Assembly: GCA_001939145.1 (NCBI GenBank)
Contig: LSRX01000007.1
Location: forward strand, 1,801,914 to 1,865,913
Origin: Symbiodinium microadriaticum
Taxonomy: Eukaryota > Sar > Dinophyceae > Suessiales > Symbiodiniaceae
Direction of reading: 5' to 3'
DNA length: 64,000 nucleotides
The stretch's first letter is position 1. Each line of letters begins with the position of its first letter. Below, one piece after another: positions 12,011-25,439 of the stretch. A program made the position numbers and the translations under genes. Below the pieces are notes generated by a model that saw only the letters and a list, made by a program, of their open reading frames with translations, was not told where the DNA came from and searched no databases.

Positions 12011-14250
12011 AGATCGTGTATAGCATGTAGTATAGAATAGAATAAAGCTCTCGCCTGTCGACCGAGATTGAGTCGCTCACGCGCCTCGAAAGGGGCAGAG
12101 GGAGGATCAGTCAAAGGCCCTGAGAGGAAGAGAGGTCAAAGTATCAGCATGATTGCACGTAGCTAGAACGGCTGACCTGGAGTGTGAAGGTCGCTTCTCG
12201 GTTGCTCTTTTCGAGCGCTCAGAACCAGCTCGGGCAAACCGTAACCTCCGAGGATGATCAAGGTGGCCCTACATCCGAAGCAGCCCTGTGACCCCCCAAA
12301 GGAACCCTGGGCCGACTCGGAACTTCAAGCCTTTTGCCTCCCGAAATCGGCTGCTTTCAAGAAGCCCCAACCTTAGAAGGTTCCCATCTACTGCAAGGGG
12401 CGAGTTGAAACAGAAGCCCCGATGCGCGTCGCTTCGCTCCTGCACCACGCCGAGAGACACAGGGCCAGGCTCGGGCGAAAGAAACCATAGTAAATGGTGT
12501 GATCGTGTTTCTAGGGGCTACTTGATTTTACTTGCATCCTGCGTTTTGCTCTGAGTTTTTCTTTTGGATGTGCGGCTTGTTAGGTTTCAAGGTAGGCATC
12601 ACGACAGTTGGACTGATAAGTTTTATCTCGGCAGAAGCGTGTGGTTTTGCTGACGAGGATTCGATCTTGGCCTTTGCCTGGCTGCACCCCCTCTGCGATA
12701 CTCGCAACTTCCAAGTCCACTGTCGCCCAACATGAAATCTTAAGCTTCAGGCTCTAGTACGAACTTGCACATCCCAACTCAGAGTCAGCAGGCATTTGCC
12801 GGTGTAGAGGGCGTCATCTTAAGTGCTCAAGAACATGGCAGTATGCGACTCCTTTTGTGATCGCAACAGCGCAACGTGCCCACGATGGGCTGGGTGCACA
12901 CTCGAAGGGTCGGGATTGTCTGGGATGATTCAATTCTAAGGGGGCTTGAGATGCAAGACCCTTGCAAAACACGTCTTAAGAGCTGGATGCACGGTGTCGA
13001 CCGCCATTCACACTCCATCATCGGTTTCGAAGTGTCCCTTTTGAGCTCGAGATCCTCGTCCGTCAAACCGTTCGGAGGCAGCCTTCCAAGCTTTTTGATT
13101 TCTTTGGGGCCCCGAGGGTTTGTTTTTGAGGGTTGTTTCTGGTGTAACTGAACAAGCTTTTTCTTGGAGACTGTGGGTCCTTGAGGCCTGGAGCCTGAAA
13201 AGTCGAGAGCCGACGGCCATTCTGTGTTTCGGGTGCTCGCGCTCGGATTCTTCGGTGTTAGGGTCGCGAGCGATTTTTGAGAGGCATATTAAGGATTGAT
13301 AGATTCTGCTTCCGCCGAGATCAGAGAGGCCGAAGGCAAGGCCACGTCTCTTCGTAAATCGAACTCACACGCTCACTCATGGGGGTTCTATGAAGTCTTA
13401 CTACACTGAACCCGAACCCGACGTTGAAACTCCGAATCGGCCCTTTCCCAACCACCTCACCGGTTCCTCTGCGGAAAGTCTCGTGCAGGCTGAGTGGCGG
13501 AATGGCCGGGGCCTTTGGCGTACCATCGGCTCGCAAGCCCAGGCGCCTGGCTTTCGCTCGAAACATTAACCCCTGCTAGTACAGGTTTGGGGGCACATGA
13601 CGGGATGGCCCCACATGACAATGCTTCTTCTCAAGTCTACATTACATGTCTTGTCGGATCAATGCTGCACTCCCTGCCTGCATTGTAGAGTGAGTAAGTC
13701 TGGTACTATGCGGCTATCACCGAGACTTCTACAGGCAGCTGGGATGCACCCGTGAAGGTGGTTGGCGTCGATGCCAGGAAGGGTCTCTGGCCTCCATGTC
13801 GCGACGGCTCACTCCGACAAAAGAACTTGTCCTCGCTTGTCCCCCCGCCCCCCCGCGCGATGATGAGGACAGCTGTACTCCTCATGCGTTATCTTCACGT
13901 CCAACATGTGTTCCGTACATCCAGCAAGAGGCACGAATGCAAAATCTCTGCAAGGTTTGAACACTTGGGCCGGTGCTATAGTTTAGCATGCCAGAAATTC
14001 GCGCAAGCGTGGTATAAGCAGGTGTCCCGATTTCTGCGGGCATGCGGGCTAGGCCTGCCGCGCTCAGAAGCGGTGAGTATGACATGATCATGCCAGTCCT
14101 GATATATCTGCAGCTCAGTGGGGCCCGGGCGCTTCAGAATATTCCTGGCTTTGCAGACACAGAAGACTCCGTGAGTCTGAGAGAAAGCGTCTAAACGCGG
14201 TGAGAAAACGCCCGGGGAATGCCTCCAAAAGATGCCAAGCAAACTCATTC
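12011..14250. other. No supported gene
   Basis: Open frames on both strands overlap and none carries recognisable motifs or a convincing exon/intron structure. Confidence 0.4.
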
Positions 14251-14330
14251 TTATGATGATTATTACTTATTACTATTATAATTCTTCTTCTTCGTCTTCT
14301 TCTTATTGCTATTACTCTTACTATTACGCA
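14251..14330. repeat. TTATTA/CTTCTT trinucleotide tract
   Basis: Imperfect ATT and CTT trinucleotide runs; the Lys/Asn/Ser-rich translation on the minus strand is repeat translation. Confidence 0.85.
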
Positions 14331-17300
14331 AATAATTGCGGTGCTCCTCGTAGTCGCCCGGCCTCGGAGGCCTCGGCGTCGCCGTGAGATGTGAGGTCTC
14401 TCGCAGCAGAGCTCTTTGGGCTTTTTGCAGAGTCACTGGGGTTCGGAGGACTCTCTGCAGAGCTCTCTCTGAGTTCTGCGGGGTGGGGAAGACCCTCTCT
14501 AGCGTCTGCTGGGGGCCATGAACATGGTCACATTTTGCCCACGTAGAGAGACGGACACAAAGTCTCTGCAATTTTGAGCCTTCTTGAGACCTTTTTGGGA
14601 TCTCCAATTGCCTCTCGGAGCCTCCAAGCATGGGACGGCCGTGGCGCATTGTTGTCAAAATCGGTGAGGGGTGCCTTAGTCGCCCGGGGAAAGTATAGGG
14701 CACCCCACAGGCCCCAAAGCACTGGAAGTTGAATCATAAGTGGAATTCCCCAAAAGCGGAATTTCAGAACTCGCAAAGGAGAACTCGGGGAGCTGGGTCC
14801 CCAGCTTCGAAGGAGGCCTGCCGACTGCGTCCTTCGAGAGACGCAAGGGCCCAAGGCCCAAGCTGCTGCTAAGGTTCCCCGACGTTGGGCTTGGGGTTGT
14901 AGGCTTTGCGGCTCATTTGGTTTAGCCTAGGGCTTCTGGGCTCCTTGCTGTAATTCAAGTGGTCCGAAAGGGTTCAAACCTCCACAGCATTGATTAAACA
15001 GGAAAGATCTGAACTTCGACCTGATAAATGTCAATTCTAAATCACTCGCGGGTTGGGCTTGGAAATCAGCTGCACCGACGGGAACAGAAGACAATCTAGT
15101 ACCAGACATGCGTGTAAACCTGACGCAGTACTGATGTCCAGCTTTACAAGATCGTCTTGCCTCCCCTAGCCTCGCTGGCTTCCACGGGGGCCGGCTCTGC
15201 CTGCAGCCAAACAAACCCAGACTATGGGCAGTTCTTGCGACGCGCCGTGTCACATGGCAACAAAAACCCGGGCTTCCCCGAAACGTGTACCTGCGGGTTA
15301 TTGAGTTGAAGAGCACTTGCAATTTTCGCGCTTCAAGGCTTCGGTAGGATGGCCAGCCGAAGCCCCCAAGCAGCGCCCGGGCAGGACAGTGGAAGACGAG
15401 CAGCGAACATGACAACGGCAGCTTCCAGTATGAAGTGAGGACGCAATGTTGCTGACTTTAACTACATCAGGACCGTAAGCTTGAACAAACTCGAACCCGA
15501 GGTACTGGCCTCTTCCTCTTTGTCTAGGTTCGTTTTGGAAAGATGCGGTTGGCCACTTTGTCCTGCAACTCGGCTGAGTTGACGCAAACGTGCCCTGCGA
15601 CAGTATGGTGGCAAAGGCCTGAGGTTGCAGTCTGTTGCAAGCGAATCGGTCTAGACAGGTGTTTGTGCTCTTTGAATGTTTGAATGGAGCTGGCCACATG
15701 TAACGGCCTCTCTTTTCAATTTACTTTGCAGCAAGCAAACACCCTACAGAAGACCTCCGCCATGGGAATCGACTGGCTCCGGTGCCTTCCAAGCAAAGGG
15801 TACAACAACCCAGCAGGGTGAAGCTTTGGGCAAAACCCTTGCAGATCTGAAAACACAAGGCTGCCCCTCCCGTGGCCCAGGGGGAGCTCGAGCCGAGGGG
15901 AAAGGGGGAAAGGGGGAGAGGGCCGAGACGAAGAGACGAAAACACCCAGCTGGCGCCTGCAGTGCTGCGAGCGCTCGGTTCTCCGTCTGCGGCCTCGATG
16001 CTTCTGTGTTCTACTACTTTACTTTGGCTGCAAACGGTTCATGGAGTTGGAATCCGCCGCTAAGGCGCTCTGCAGCCCCCGAGCCTCGAGGCAACAAGAA
16101 CCCGGCAATTTCCGACTTGTGGACTTCCACGATCTGCAACTACGGCCGCCCCCACCCCTGCCTGCTCTCGGCAGACTTTCTTATCTGTAGCAGGCCCTGA
16201 TGCCACAACTGACGAATGCGACTGGGAGCAGAACTGGGCTGCCTCTATCTTTGCCGAGGGCTCGAGAGTCCTGGAAAAACAGCAACGACTCAGTCACGCT
16301 GCTGCGATCTTTGTCGTCAAGGGAAACTCCATGCCCAAAGTCCACTGTGGACAGCTGAACTGAACCCATCTCAGACCCCCAGAACCGAAGGAGGGTCATG
16401 GTTCCTGGCTTGCACATCAGGACGTCTTCAAACCATCCGAGCAAGCTTATCCGCGAAGGTCGCTCACAGAGTTGAGGTCACCTTTTGCGGTTATGCGAAG
16501 AATGCGGGGACCCTTAAGCACTCCGAAAAATCCATGACATGATCATCTGAACCATTGGCAATAAAGGTGATGGCTTGAGCCTGAAATATAGTCAGCCAGG
16601 CCTCGGAAGTAGCCACTGATGCGCAAAGAACAGCCTGGCTGCTCTCGGCACTCTGCTTGCATCCTTTTCACTTTGCAATTGCTTCTGAATTCCGATCGTG
16701 CTGCTCGAGAGTACACTGCACGGCAGCGCAAGCCAAATCACAAACCTTGCATAGCAGCAGTGAGCAAACGGGCAGTGCTGCGTAGCCACCAAGAACAGGA
16801 GCCACAGGAACACCACCCTGAGCAGTGAGCTTGGCTTTGCAGAAGCTGGGCAATTGAAAGAGGTGTGGGTGTGGGGCAGCGATGCATGGATGAGCTTATG
16901 ACTACGAGTGAGCGCATACCATTAACATTCAGGCCCAACTTATGCACATAAACACAATCCAAGCTGTTCCCAACATTCTTTGTTGTGCCGCTCAGCGCCG
17001 TGCCGCTGGAGGCAGCTGCCTCGGACACAAGAACTCTCAAGTTGCTTGCTGCGAAGCCACATGTCTGTGCTGCCACGTAGTAAGTTGCTTTTGCTCCAAG
17101 CAAAGCCGAGCCTCTGACTCGTAGACTTCTTCATGGCGACCCATGCAGCGTCCCCGACGCAAACGTCGGATCTTCGGATTTTACATTAAGTCGCGCGGGA
17201 GGGGCACTAGGAATTCAATGGCCGAAAGCCTGGCAGCTTCAGGGTCCGAGTGTTACAGCTTGAGCTTCCGCGTGCGCATGGCAAGGTTCAGGGCTTGATT

Positions 17301-19161
17301 GCGTTCTTATCGGCGGTTCGACCCGTTCAGCCCCATGGTCTCACTTCGAGCATGGCAACGGCAGGCTCAGAACGGCTGCGGTTCGTGTCGCAGAAGAACG
17401 TCAAGCACGCAGGCACGTGGGCAAGTGCGCTAGGTGCGCGGCCGACCCTGCGGCACGCTATTTCCAGCATGCATATAAGGCTTTGTTGAGACAGCTTTTC
17501 TGGCTTTACCACCGCAACATCTGACTGCAGAATGCAATTGTTTTGCGCCGGCTGCCATCTTTTGAGCGCCGTCTGGTTCGCGGCTATGCACGGCTATGCT
17601 TTAGCAAATCCTTGTGAAACGAACTCTACCTGTGAGCATGGTGCAATGCTGCCCAGCACACCTGTCGCAATTGAGAGAAAGCCCAAGACAACCCAACCAC
17701 TTCCATAGTTTCTGAAGAAGCCTCACCTGAAAAACCATGGATCATATGAAACAAATGCAATGAGCATGAAAGCCTTCACGGACCCTTCTTGCACAAGCCG
17801 CTCGAAGAGCCCTTCAGCATCAACGCCGCAAATGTCCCGTGCCCGTTCGAAGGGCCGTCACAGTGCTCTGCGCAAGCCTCCAGCAGATAGAGGATGTTCC
17901 GTTAAGTGAAAACTCCACCCTTTTCCTCAAACAGAGACTGTCGTTGCCAGTAGCTCGCGTGCTGCGGAACAATCTTTTCGAAACCCCTCTAAGGTCATAC
18001 CGATCTTGTTAGGCCATCCTGCCAATCTCGATCCCGACTTAACTTGGTAGCAACACAGTGAAAAACAGGGCCAGGCACTTGCAGAGAGCAGCATGCTTAC
18101 TGTTACTAATTACTTGACGGATGAGAAGCTCACATGTGGAGGGTTGTGTCTGCACATCAACACTGACAACCAGGAACCTCGAGTGCTTGAATTAGCTAGT
18201 GGGGTCTCTGCATGACATTACGCAAGGCATTTGCGCCATGGCATCAGAACACAAGTCCTAACTTGCGAAATCCAATGCCTCAGACCAAGTGCACTTTAGT
18301 GTCCATGCCTGAAAAGCAGAACCTGCGCCCCTGATACACTTAGCCGGAGCACCTGGGTCAAAGAGCTCAAAGGCCCATTTTGCCCTCGAGTTGCAGACCT
18401 GCAACGACCTGGCGTTCGTTGGACAAGTCGGCTCCGACTTGGCTTAAGAGGTCGCTTCCGGGCTTACCCAAACACAAAGAACAAAGAGCGCTTTTTTGTG
18501 CAGTCGTACCCGTGGGCAGCTCCGCTTGCACCTCAGATTCGAGCGAACTTCTTCTAAGGGTCTAAGCTTAAGGCTCAGGGGGACTTTGAGTTGAGAGCTC
18601 ACCAGGAAAGTATTTCAGCAAGGAGATGTGTCATCCTCCATGTCGGTGTTGGGGTGACTGCCAGGCCATGTGCAAGCAACACAACCTGCCCAGAGAGACA
18701 AACATTGGCACATACAGTACGTATCGCGACATACAGGCAGACAAGCAGACAGGCACATTAGATCGCAGACAACCCCGAAAGACAAACTCTCCAACTGCAT
18801 GGCTCTGAGTGTTTGCATATCAAATCCTGGACCAGTCTGGAAGCCGCAACACTATTGACCCTGCGAGTAAATCACTCAGGTGAGCTGTGGGGATTCTCTG
18901 CAGACGGAGTGCTTAGCTGTCCGTGGGGTATCCGAGCTGAGCTTGAAATCTCCGGTACCTGCAGGCTGCAGAGCCAAGGCTCCGAGGCCGAGGGCTTAGA
19001 TCCCCGGTGGATTTTCTACTTTTGGGCCTTCGGAGCTTCGGAGGCTGGGCTGAGAGGCTCTGTGAGCTCGTAGAGACAGACCGGTCGGTTCTGGAATCCC
19101 AAAGCCATGCCCGGCGACACCGTGTGTGTCACCGAAACACGGGCCTGCGCGCTCTCTCCCG
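14331..19161. other. No recognisable gene; one tRNA/SINE-like motif
   Basis: Several frames of 100-174 codons exist (for example plus 15,676-16,200) but their composition is biased and no domain is visible. The minus strand at 15,489-15,506 carries a tRNA box-B-like word within a 16-bp sequence that recurs at 62.08 kb (separate entry). Confidence 0.35.
15489..15506 (-). repeat. Box-B-like word shared with 62.08 kb
   Basis: The minus strand reads AGTACCTCGGGTTCGA, identical over 16 bp to a site at 62,079-62,095. It contains GGTTCGA, the core of the tRNA box B. It may be a relic of a tRNA-derived SINE. No tRNA cloverleaf can be folded around it. Confidence 0.35.
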
Positions 19162-19187
19162 CTCTCTCTCTCTCTCTCTCTCTCTCT
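19162..19187. repeat. (TC)n microsatellite
   Basis: A 26-bp run of CT dinucleotides. Ser/Leu-rich translations through it on the plus strand are artefacts. Confidence 0.95.
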
Positions 19188-20199
19188 ATGTCATATATGC
19201 TTGGGATGCTCTGCCCTCAAATTCCAGGCGGAAGGAAGCCAGCTGAGGCACTGCTGGAGGAGGTCCGGAGGCAGCTTCTTGGTTGCTTCCATGGCTTTGG
19301 CCTCCCATGCGGGTTCAACGCTTCAACCAGCTCCGAAATGACTCCAAAACACCGAAGCTAGGCTCATACATCCGGGCTGTCGCACCAGCGATTGCCAGTG
19401 ATCGCTCATGTTGTTTCCGGTTGTTCTATCACGTTGCTGCAACATCACAAGTCTGACCGGTTGCCTACCACGCTGGACCTAGAAGTGTGTGCCAGAACCT
19501 TCGCACGCCTCCTATCGAAGCAAGCTCCCGACGTGCCGTAATCAGCCCAACAGCACCAGCCTCGCATTCCTTGTCGTTGCTATGGGTCGCGACATCATGG
19601 TGCCTTAAGATGCCGATCCAAGCTGCAATGCGCGGGAGACGGAAAGGCCGAAGATGTAAAGGGGAATACCTACTCCTCAGGTCCCTTCTTTGTATAAAAA
19701 AGATTTTGGGGGGTTTGGTTACTTTTGGGGGCTCGACTTGTCAAGAAGTCCGAGCTTCTGCTCGTGATAAAGGTAGCAAGATTTCACGCCTTCCCTCCAT
19801 CGCAAATTTTCAACTGCATGGTTCAAGTAAGTGCTTTACTTCGCAATGGCAGGCAGAGGATGCGGGCATGCTGTCGACATCTTGTAACAACGCAGAGTAG
19901 AGTGAAATGAATGCTGCGGAATGTATATCATTATCGCAGCTGCAGCATACCCAAGTGAAGTGGCATCCACAACAACGACGGAGCTGAGCATCGTGACGAC
20001 AGGAGCCGTTTCTGTGATGTTCCGGACTTCACGTGTACCAAGTGCCAACATCCTACACCACCAGCATGCGAGGTGCTGAGTTCGACGGTCTAAGCTGCCC
20101 AAAGTCAGAAACTTCGGCGCGAGGCTTCTGAAACTTCCCTCGAGCTCGATCCGTACCCTGCTAACCTGTCCCGGCTGCTGGGAAAGCACGTCGCGGTTT
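19188..20199. other. No supported gene
   Basis: No motif or splice structure that I can support. Confidence 0.4.
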
Positions 20200-22577
20200 C
20201 GATGGAGATCTGCCTGGTCGAATGAAAAAAATAGCGACTGCAGAAAGCATCCCCAGGCGCCGTGCGACGGCCTGCTTGCAATTCTCGAGGATCAGCTCGC
20301 GCTCCTTGTCGTCGATGAGGTCCCGAAGCCAGAAATCCCTGAAGCTTGGGACGGAGGGGCGGGGCCCTACCATCCTGCGCTTTCAACTCCCTTTTCACAC
20401 CTCATATACCAGCCTCATTGAACCCGCTCGAGTTGCCGAATCCGCAAAGACTCTGTGCGGGCCGAGGTGCACTAAGCGAGCCACCTCGAGATCGAAGCTT
20501 TCACTGGAAGCTGAGAAGTTCTCGAAGGACAAGCGGATGGTATCCTGTTTGGTCCGTCCGCGCTCTGACAGGGGACGACGGTTTTTCTGTTAACCCCTCG
20601 GAGATAGCGGCTGGCCTTGCGTCTGAGCTACTTGTAGCCCTACAAGTACCTCACAACACCCATGGGCTTGGATTGACCTTGCAGTGTCCTCGGCAGGATT
20701 TGCAAAGATGGCGGTCATGTTGCGCACAGTCGTGAGCATTCTCTCCTCGGAGTCGGGCACAGAGAGGTCCCCCCAATTAGGCCCCACGACCGGTATACGG
20801 CATCTTGCGACCACCGAAGGGCGCTGATTCGGAGCGCTCAACAGGAACGGAGTCCCCAATGGCTTGCCGAGCTGCTGCCGCAAACTTCACACCATCCTTG
20901 CGAAGAATTGGGCTCGGATTGGGCATGCCGCTTTGCGATGTCTGTGGTTCAGGATCATTTGCCTATGCAGGGTTTGGATGTGGTTGCTAACCAGGCAAGG
21001 ACACCCATCCTGTCCTAAGAACACCTCTCAGCTCCAACTGAGCCCAGCATCCTCCGGGCCCATGGTCATGATGAGGCCAGGCGGCCACAAGGTGGTGTAG
21101 CCCAGCTCCTGGCCACACACAAAGCCACCCTTCGGGGAGTCGGGGAAAGACCCGGCTGACAATAAGCGACGGCGCCAGGCCAAGGCTTAGGAAGCTTTGC
21201 AGATCTCAACTGGACATGGCTGAAGAAAGAGAGACCCTGCCCACAAAGCCTCCCCTCGATGGTGGTAGCAATATGCAGAGGCGATCATGGCCAGGGGGTC
21301 TCCTAGGAAGACGGAAAGAGCCAAAAAGAGGGAGCGAGGGCTTCCCAAGGTTCAGGTCCAAAGAGTCGGACCAACAGCGATGTTTACTGTTGCTCTCCAA
21401 AACAAAGCAATGCAACGTCAACTAAATGAGGCCAGCGACGAACCGAGCCCGCAACTCGCATTCCATTCGGCTTGGCATCCTCTCGCTCGTTCCTCTGGCG
21501 ACGGCTTGGAGCACAGGATCATGTCATGAGGGCCTGCAGAACCAATGCTTCCACGGCGCCGCTCCATGTCTGGGCCATAGATATCCACCAAGGTTCGGAC
21601 TGGCGCCGTCTGGTGCCTGCATCAGTATCAAGCGTGAGCATTCAGTCGCTGTTCAAGAAGGTCTCCCGCTGGAATTGAAACTGCAATGAGCTTTGCCTGG
21701 GGCCTTGAGGGTTCCAACAAATAACAAACAGCTTTGAGTTTGCCCGCAGGAAGGTCACAGAGCCTGCACCACTCCTCGTTGTAGACGATCCTTAGATCTT
21801 AGATGCCGCTGCATTTCCGGCGCGAACTGCTACTTTACCTATCCCTGGATGCTTGAAAACCAATCCCTGCGACCGGATGTATCCGAGTAGAGATGAGCAC
21901 AGAAAGTGCAGCCCTGTGCAATCCAGGGTCTCGTTGAAGCACGGCTGCTGCCAAAGGCCGTACACTTCATCGGAAGCGTTCAATTTGTCGAAGATCATCC
22001 TCTGCAACTCCTTGCAAAGCCACAGTCACATGGCAAGAGAAGGCGACCTCTGCCAGTCCTGCATCAGGAAGACGCCCGACTTGTGGTATGCAACTGCCGT
22101 AAACTTCAAGGATTCCTGAGTCTCACCATGCTCTGAGCAACAGCTCCTCTTTTCCACACTCCGGGGCAGAGATACATAAAAGGGCGAAGGTGTTTACGAT
22201 CTGAAATGAGCCATCGGCAGGCCATCGGTATCTGCTTCACAGCCAAGTCTCCCAAGGCTTCTTTGTCCTGTGTCGTCGATCCAGCGCTCTGTGCTGCATC
22301 ATGGAGAAACCTGTCTCCTGGCCAGCCTCCTCTGCTAGTGATCTGGACTTTTTGCAACTTCCTCCAAGAAGGGCGAATGGCGAAAGTGGAACTGTTCAGG
22401 CTTCGGGGCTATTGGCATTCCGTGCTGATCTATGCCTCGACTACACAGCTGCTGCTCCGCGCCTGATGTATCTCCACAGCTGGGTGGACCCTCACGCAGG
22501 TCAGCCGTGGAATCGCAGGAAGGGACATCCTCTGCTGGCACGGCGCAGAGGAGGAGAAGGCCGAGAAGGCTCCGCAT
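20200..22577 (-). CDS. Candidate multi-exon gene with signal-peptide first exon; function not recognised
   Basis: A possible first exon at 22,496-22,577 begins with ATG and encodes MRSLLGLLLLCAVPAED, a good signal peptide (basic n-region, Leu core, small residues before a VPA/E cut). It ends exactly at a GTGAGG donor. Further exon-like stretches on the same strand lie near 22,055-22,125 (AG before, GT after), 21,910-22,000, 21,040-21,145, 20,685-20,803 and 20,220-20,345. They read as ordinary protein, for example around SVPDSEERMLTTVRNM near 20.75 kb. Spacing of the last pieces is faintly like the C-terminal part of type-B carboxylesterases, but I find no GESAG nucleophile elbow and do not assign the family. 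The pieces could also belong to more than one gene. An inferred secreted or ER-lumen protein. Confidence 0.33.
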
Positions 22578-23724
22578 GGCTCCACAAAAGGATTCAGGGA
22601 TAGAATTCGGGTGCAACGCATCCATCTTCGCATCTACAGGATCCAGGCCTAGTACTCCGGGCAGGTTGTGTGGCGTGCTTTAGTGCTTTTGGATGGAACG
22701 TTTAGGCTTAGGAGAGAGATATGGAAGGGGCGAGCTTGCCCGCAGCCCAAGTTGGGTTGTCTTGAGCCTGCGCAACAAACCGGCGAGCATGGACAAGGGA
22801 CGCACTCCGACCGGTCACCATTGATCTGGAACATCCACTGCTACGTGACCTTCAGAACTTCAGGAGCAGGGGGTCAGTGCTTCCCTCCGGCGCTAAAAAG
22901 TAAGGGCAAGTGCGCACTGAAGAAAACCTTGCCAAGCCGCTCGGGGAGCCGAGTGTGGTGAGCGACTGGACTGAGGGGTCTCGATCCTTATACGAGGCTG
23001 CAGGGATCTCCGGCCGAGGGTTCTGTTGAGAGAGTCCGAGGATTCTATCTCCGGATGTGGAGGGCAACAAAAAACGGAGATGAGTTCCTGATATCCCGTA
23101 GTCAAGAAGGAGCCTGGTTCACATCAGGAGGCTGTGGAGTGATCACAGAACCGGCTGAGGTCCCGACTCTCCTTCGACAGGGTAGTCACCGGCCTGGGTG
23201 GGAAGCCATCAAACACTTCAAATGATGGATTGGGTTCTACTTAACTTCTGCACGAATGACCTTTTGTCGCGAAGCACGGCCTTCTCAACAACCGATCTTG
23301 CAGCGTCTAGCCCTGAGAAATTATTGCAGGACTACTGAAGATCCTGCAAGCAACTTGCTTCCGCCCTCAGCTCTCTCGGGGCCCGGGCACCCGCCATGTC
23401 CGGTTGCTTCGCAGGGGACCTGGGCCCAAAAGCGCCAGAGCCCTAGGAAGCAGGGAGCCAGAATCCAAGAATCTACAGTAGACTTAGAAGCTCCTCTCCA
23501 GATTGGCTCTGTAGCAAGAGCATGCAAAACCTCACGAAGAATCACGACCGTGCCGGATGTCGTGGTCTTCCCCATCCAACAGGAGCCATGCGCGAGCGAT
23601 CTCTTATGCTATCCTAACCTCGTATTCAAGAATTCAAGCTAGCTGGTCCCGAAAGCTGGTGAGCCTTTTCCACGCAGGCACTGCACTTGCGCTTACTGGG
23701 CGGACGTGTCAGCATCTTCCTGAC
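22578..23724. other. No supported gene
   Basis: Some minus-strand frames (about 23,480-23,575) look exon-like but lack supporting splice pairs or motifs. Confidence 0.35.
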
Positions 23725-23814
23725 AGGGCGAAGATGCTCGAGTATCGAGGCTGAACCGAACCAGTTGATGTCCAATGCGACCGGCATACAAGACGAGCCC
23801 ATGGAAATGTCTCC
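23725..23814 (-). CDS. Candidate internal exon (90 nt, phase 0)
   Basis: The stretch runs from an ATTCAG acceptor to a GTCAGG donor, is exactly 30 codons long, and encodes a natural-looking sequence containing SSCMPVALDINWFG. Other exon-like minus-strand pieces lie upstream at about 24,100-24,150 and 24,400-24,540. They could form one gene with it, perhaps the same one as the signal-peptide gene downstream, but I cannot prove the joins. No family recognised. Confidence 0.35.
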
Positions 23815-25127
23815 CTGAATGCGGAAGCGAAAGCCCCTTTTTCCGACAAGGCCTATGCAGCTCACGGGCCTAGAGAAGGCACTGGCCGGCCGCAGCGCAT
23901 CGCAGGTCGTGCACCTGAAGTCTGAAGGTTGGGGTGGTTAAATCTTCTTTCAACAGTTCCTCATCCTTGCACCTGCCACTCGCGAGCCCGAGTGGAAGGC
24001 TCCCGCAGCGGCTGCATTTTTAGACATCACAGGGATCGTTGTCTTTTTGTCCCAGAGCAAATGGTGCTCATGCAGATGTTTGCACATGAACAAGAGCCGG
24101 GAACCCCGGCATTTTCTCTTTGTGAATGGCAAAGCCGCCATCTTCCGAAAAGTACCGAGGAGACTGAAGCACACAGGATGCCAGCACCGGTCCACACAGG
24201 TTGGCTTTTGACGATGAGGCTCGGCCCCTGTATACCCAAACCATTAGAGTCATGAGAGCTTGCCTACTGAGCCGTGAGCATAAGCTTGTTCTCGCCAAAG
24301 CACCGGTGGGACTCGAAGTGTTTCTGCGCGGCGCGAGCATTGGCCTCTGCCTTGCGTCCAGACATCCGGTTGAAGATGTCCAAGCCTGCGGTCTGCGGTG
24401 TGGTTTCTTGGAGTTTCATTCAAGCAGAGGCCAAAGATTAGGGCAGATGGGGGTTCAGAGAACGATGTGCTCCAGCAGAGAGCCCGCTCCGCACCTGAAG
24501 AGGTCAGCTGCCAGCCACTATCCCGCACCAGAGCCATGCAAGTGCCGGCAGCGACCAGTGACAAAGCTTTGTGCCTGACAGGGCTTCTTCAAGGAAAGAC
24601 AGGCTTTTGAAGATTCAGAAGGGTATGCTCCAAGCGTAATGATGCTCAAACAATCGGAGGTTACGCGCTTCCAACACTGACCATCCTCAACATTTCGTGA
24701 ACAAGCAGCACCCGGGTCCATCTCTTGGAATCCAACCCCCAACAAAGCCCCGTCTGAGCAGAGGCACCTGGACGCTCGGAGAATCGCGTCCAAGCCGGGA
24801 CTGCAGTAGAAGAGCTTCCTTGTGGGATCAGAGGTCCCTGCGTACACGGTGCTACAACGAATGGCCGTCCTATGCCTTCAACTAGGCCTCAGACGGAGGG
24901 GGTTCGACATTTCGACATTCTCTGGAGGCTCGACTCTACTTGTGCGCGCAGCAAGTGCTCGGCCAACATGGTCAAAACGGTGGCTAAACCCCCACACCTT
25001 CCTCAAACCCTGACGCCCCAAATCTTCCGGGAGCAAGTGTCCGTCTTCCTCTGCAAAGAAGGAAGCCTTTTTCCAGAGATGGCACCCCCGTGCTCCGGGC
25101 CAGCGCCTCCAACTTTGATATGTCTTC
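23815..25127. other. Mostly unassigned; weak minus-strand exon candidates
   Basis: Minus-strand pieces near 24.10 kb, 24.45 kb and 24.65 kb have protein-like composition but ambiguous frames. Nothing recognisable on plus. Confidence 0.3.
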
Positions 25128-25300
25128 AGCGGGGGATCAAAATCAAACAGGGATCAAAACGAGCCAATGTCTGGGATCAAAAACAAATCAAACTAGGGAT
25201 CACGACAAAACAAAATATCATAGCTGCTGGAGGGTATATTCAAGATGACCAACTTTCGGATCGAAACAAAATCAAATAGGGATCAACAAATCAAAAGAGG
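25128..25300. repeat. Degenerate GGGATCAAAA-type repeat
   Basis: At least five imperfect copies of a word like GGGATCAAAA followed by CAAAATCAAA-type text, at uneven spacing, purine-rich on plus. It resembles a decayed short tandem repeat or part of a repeat family; I do not recognise it. Confidence 0.6.
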
Positions 25301-25439
25301 ATAAGGTTTTCTGCTGTCCAACCAGTGTCGCAGCACTGTTGGGCATTGACTCTGAGGCGGTTTGTCACAGTACCAGTGAAGGCAACACATAAAAATAGTC
25401 GTATTTCAAATACTCATCGGAAATACAAGCGGTAAACGG

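Noticed and set aside
15676..16200. 174-codon plus-strand ORF
   Set aside because: Composition follows local GC- and purine-rich text, overlapping frames exist on the other strand, and no domain is visible.
18366..18390. Possible dinoflagellate spliced-leader relic (CCCATTTTGCCCTCGAG)
   Set aside because: It differs from the spliced leader at too many positions, and no coding exon follows. No better relic was found elsewhere, including 9-base matches at 30.68 and 57.81 kb.
25128..25300. CRISPR-like repeat array
   Set aside because: Units are unequal, spacing is irregular and the genome is eukaryotic; no cas-like gene is present.
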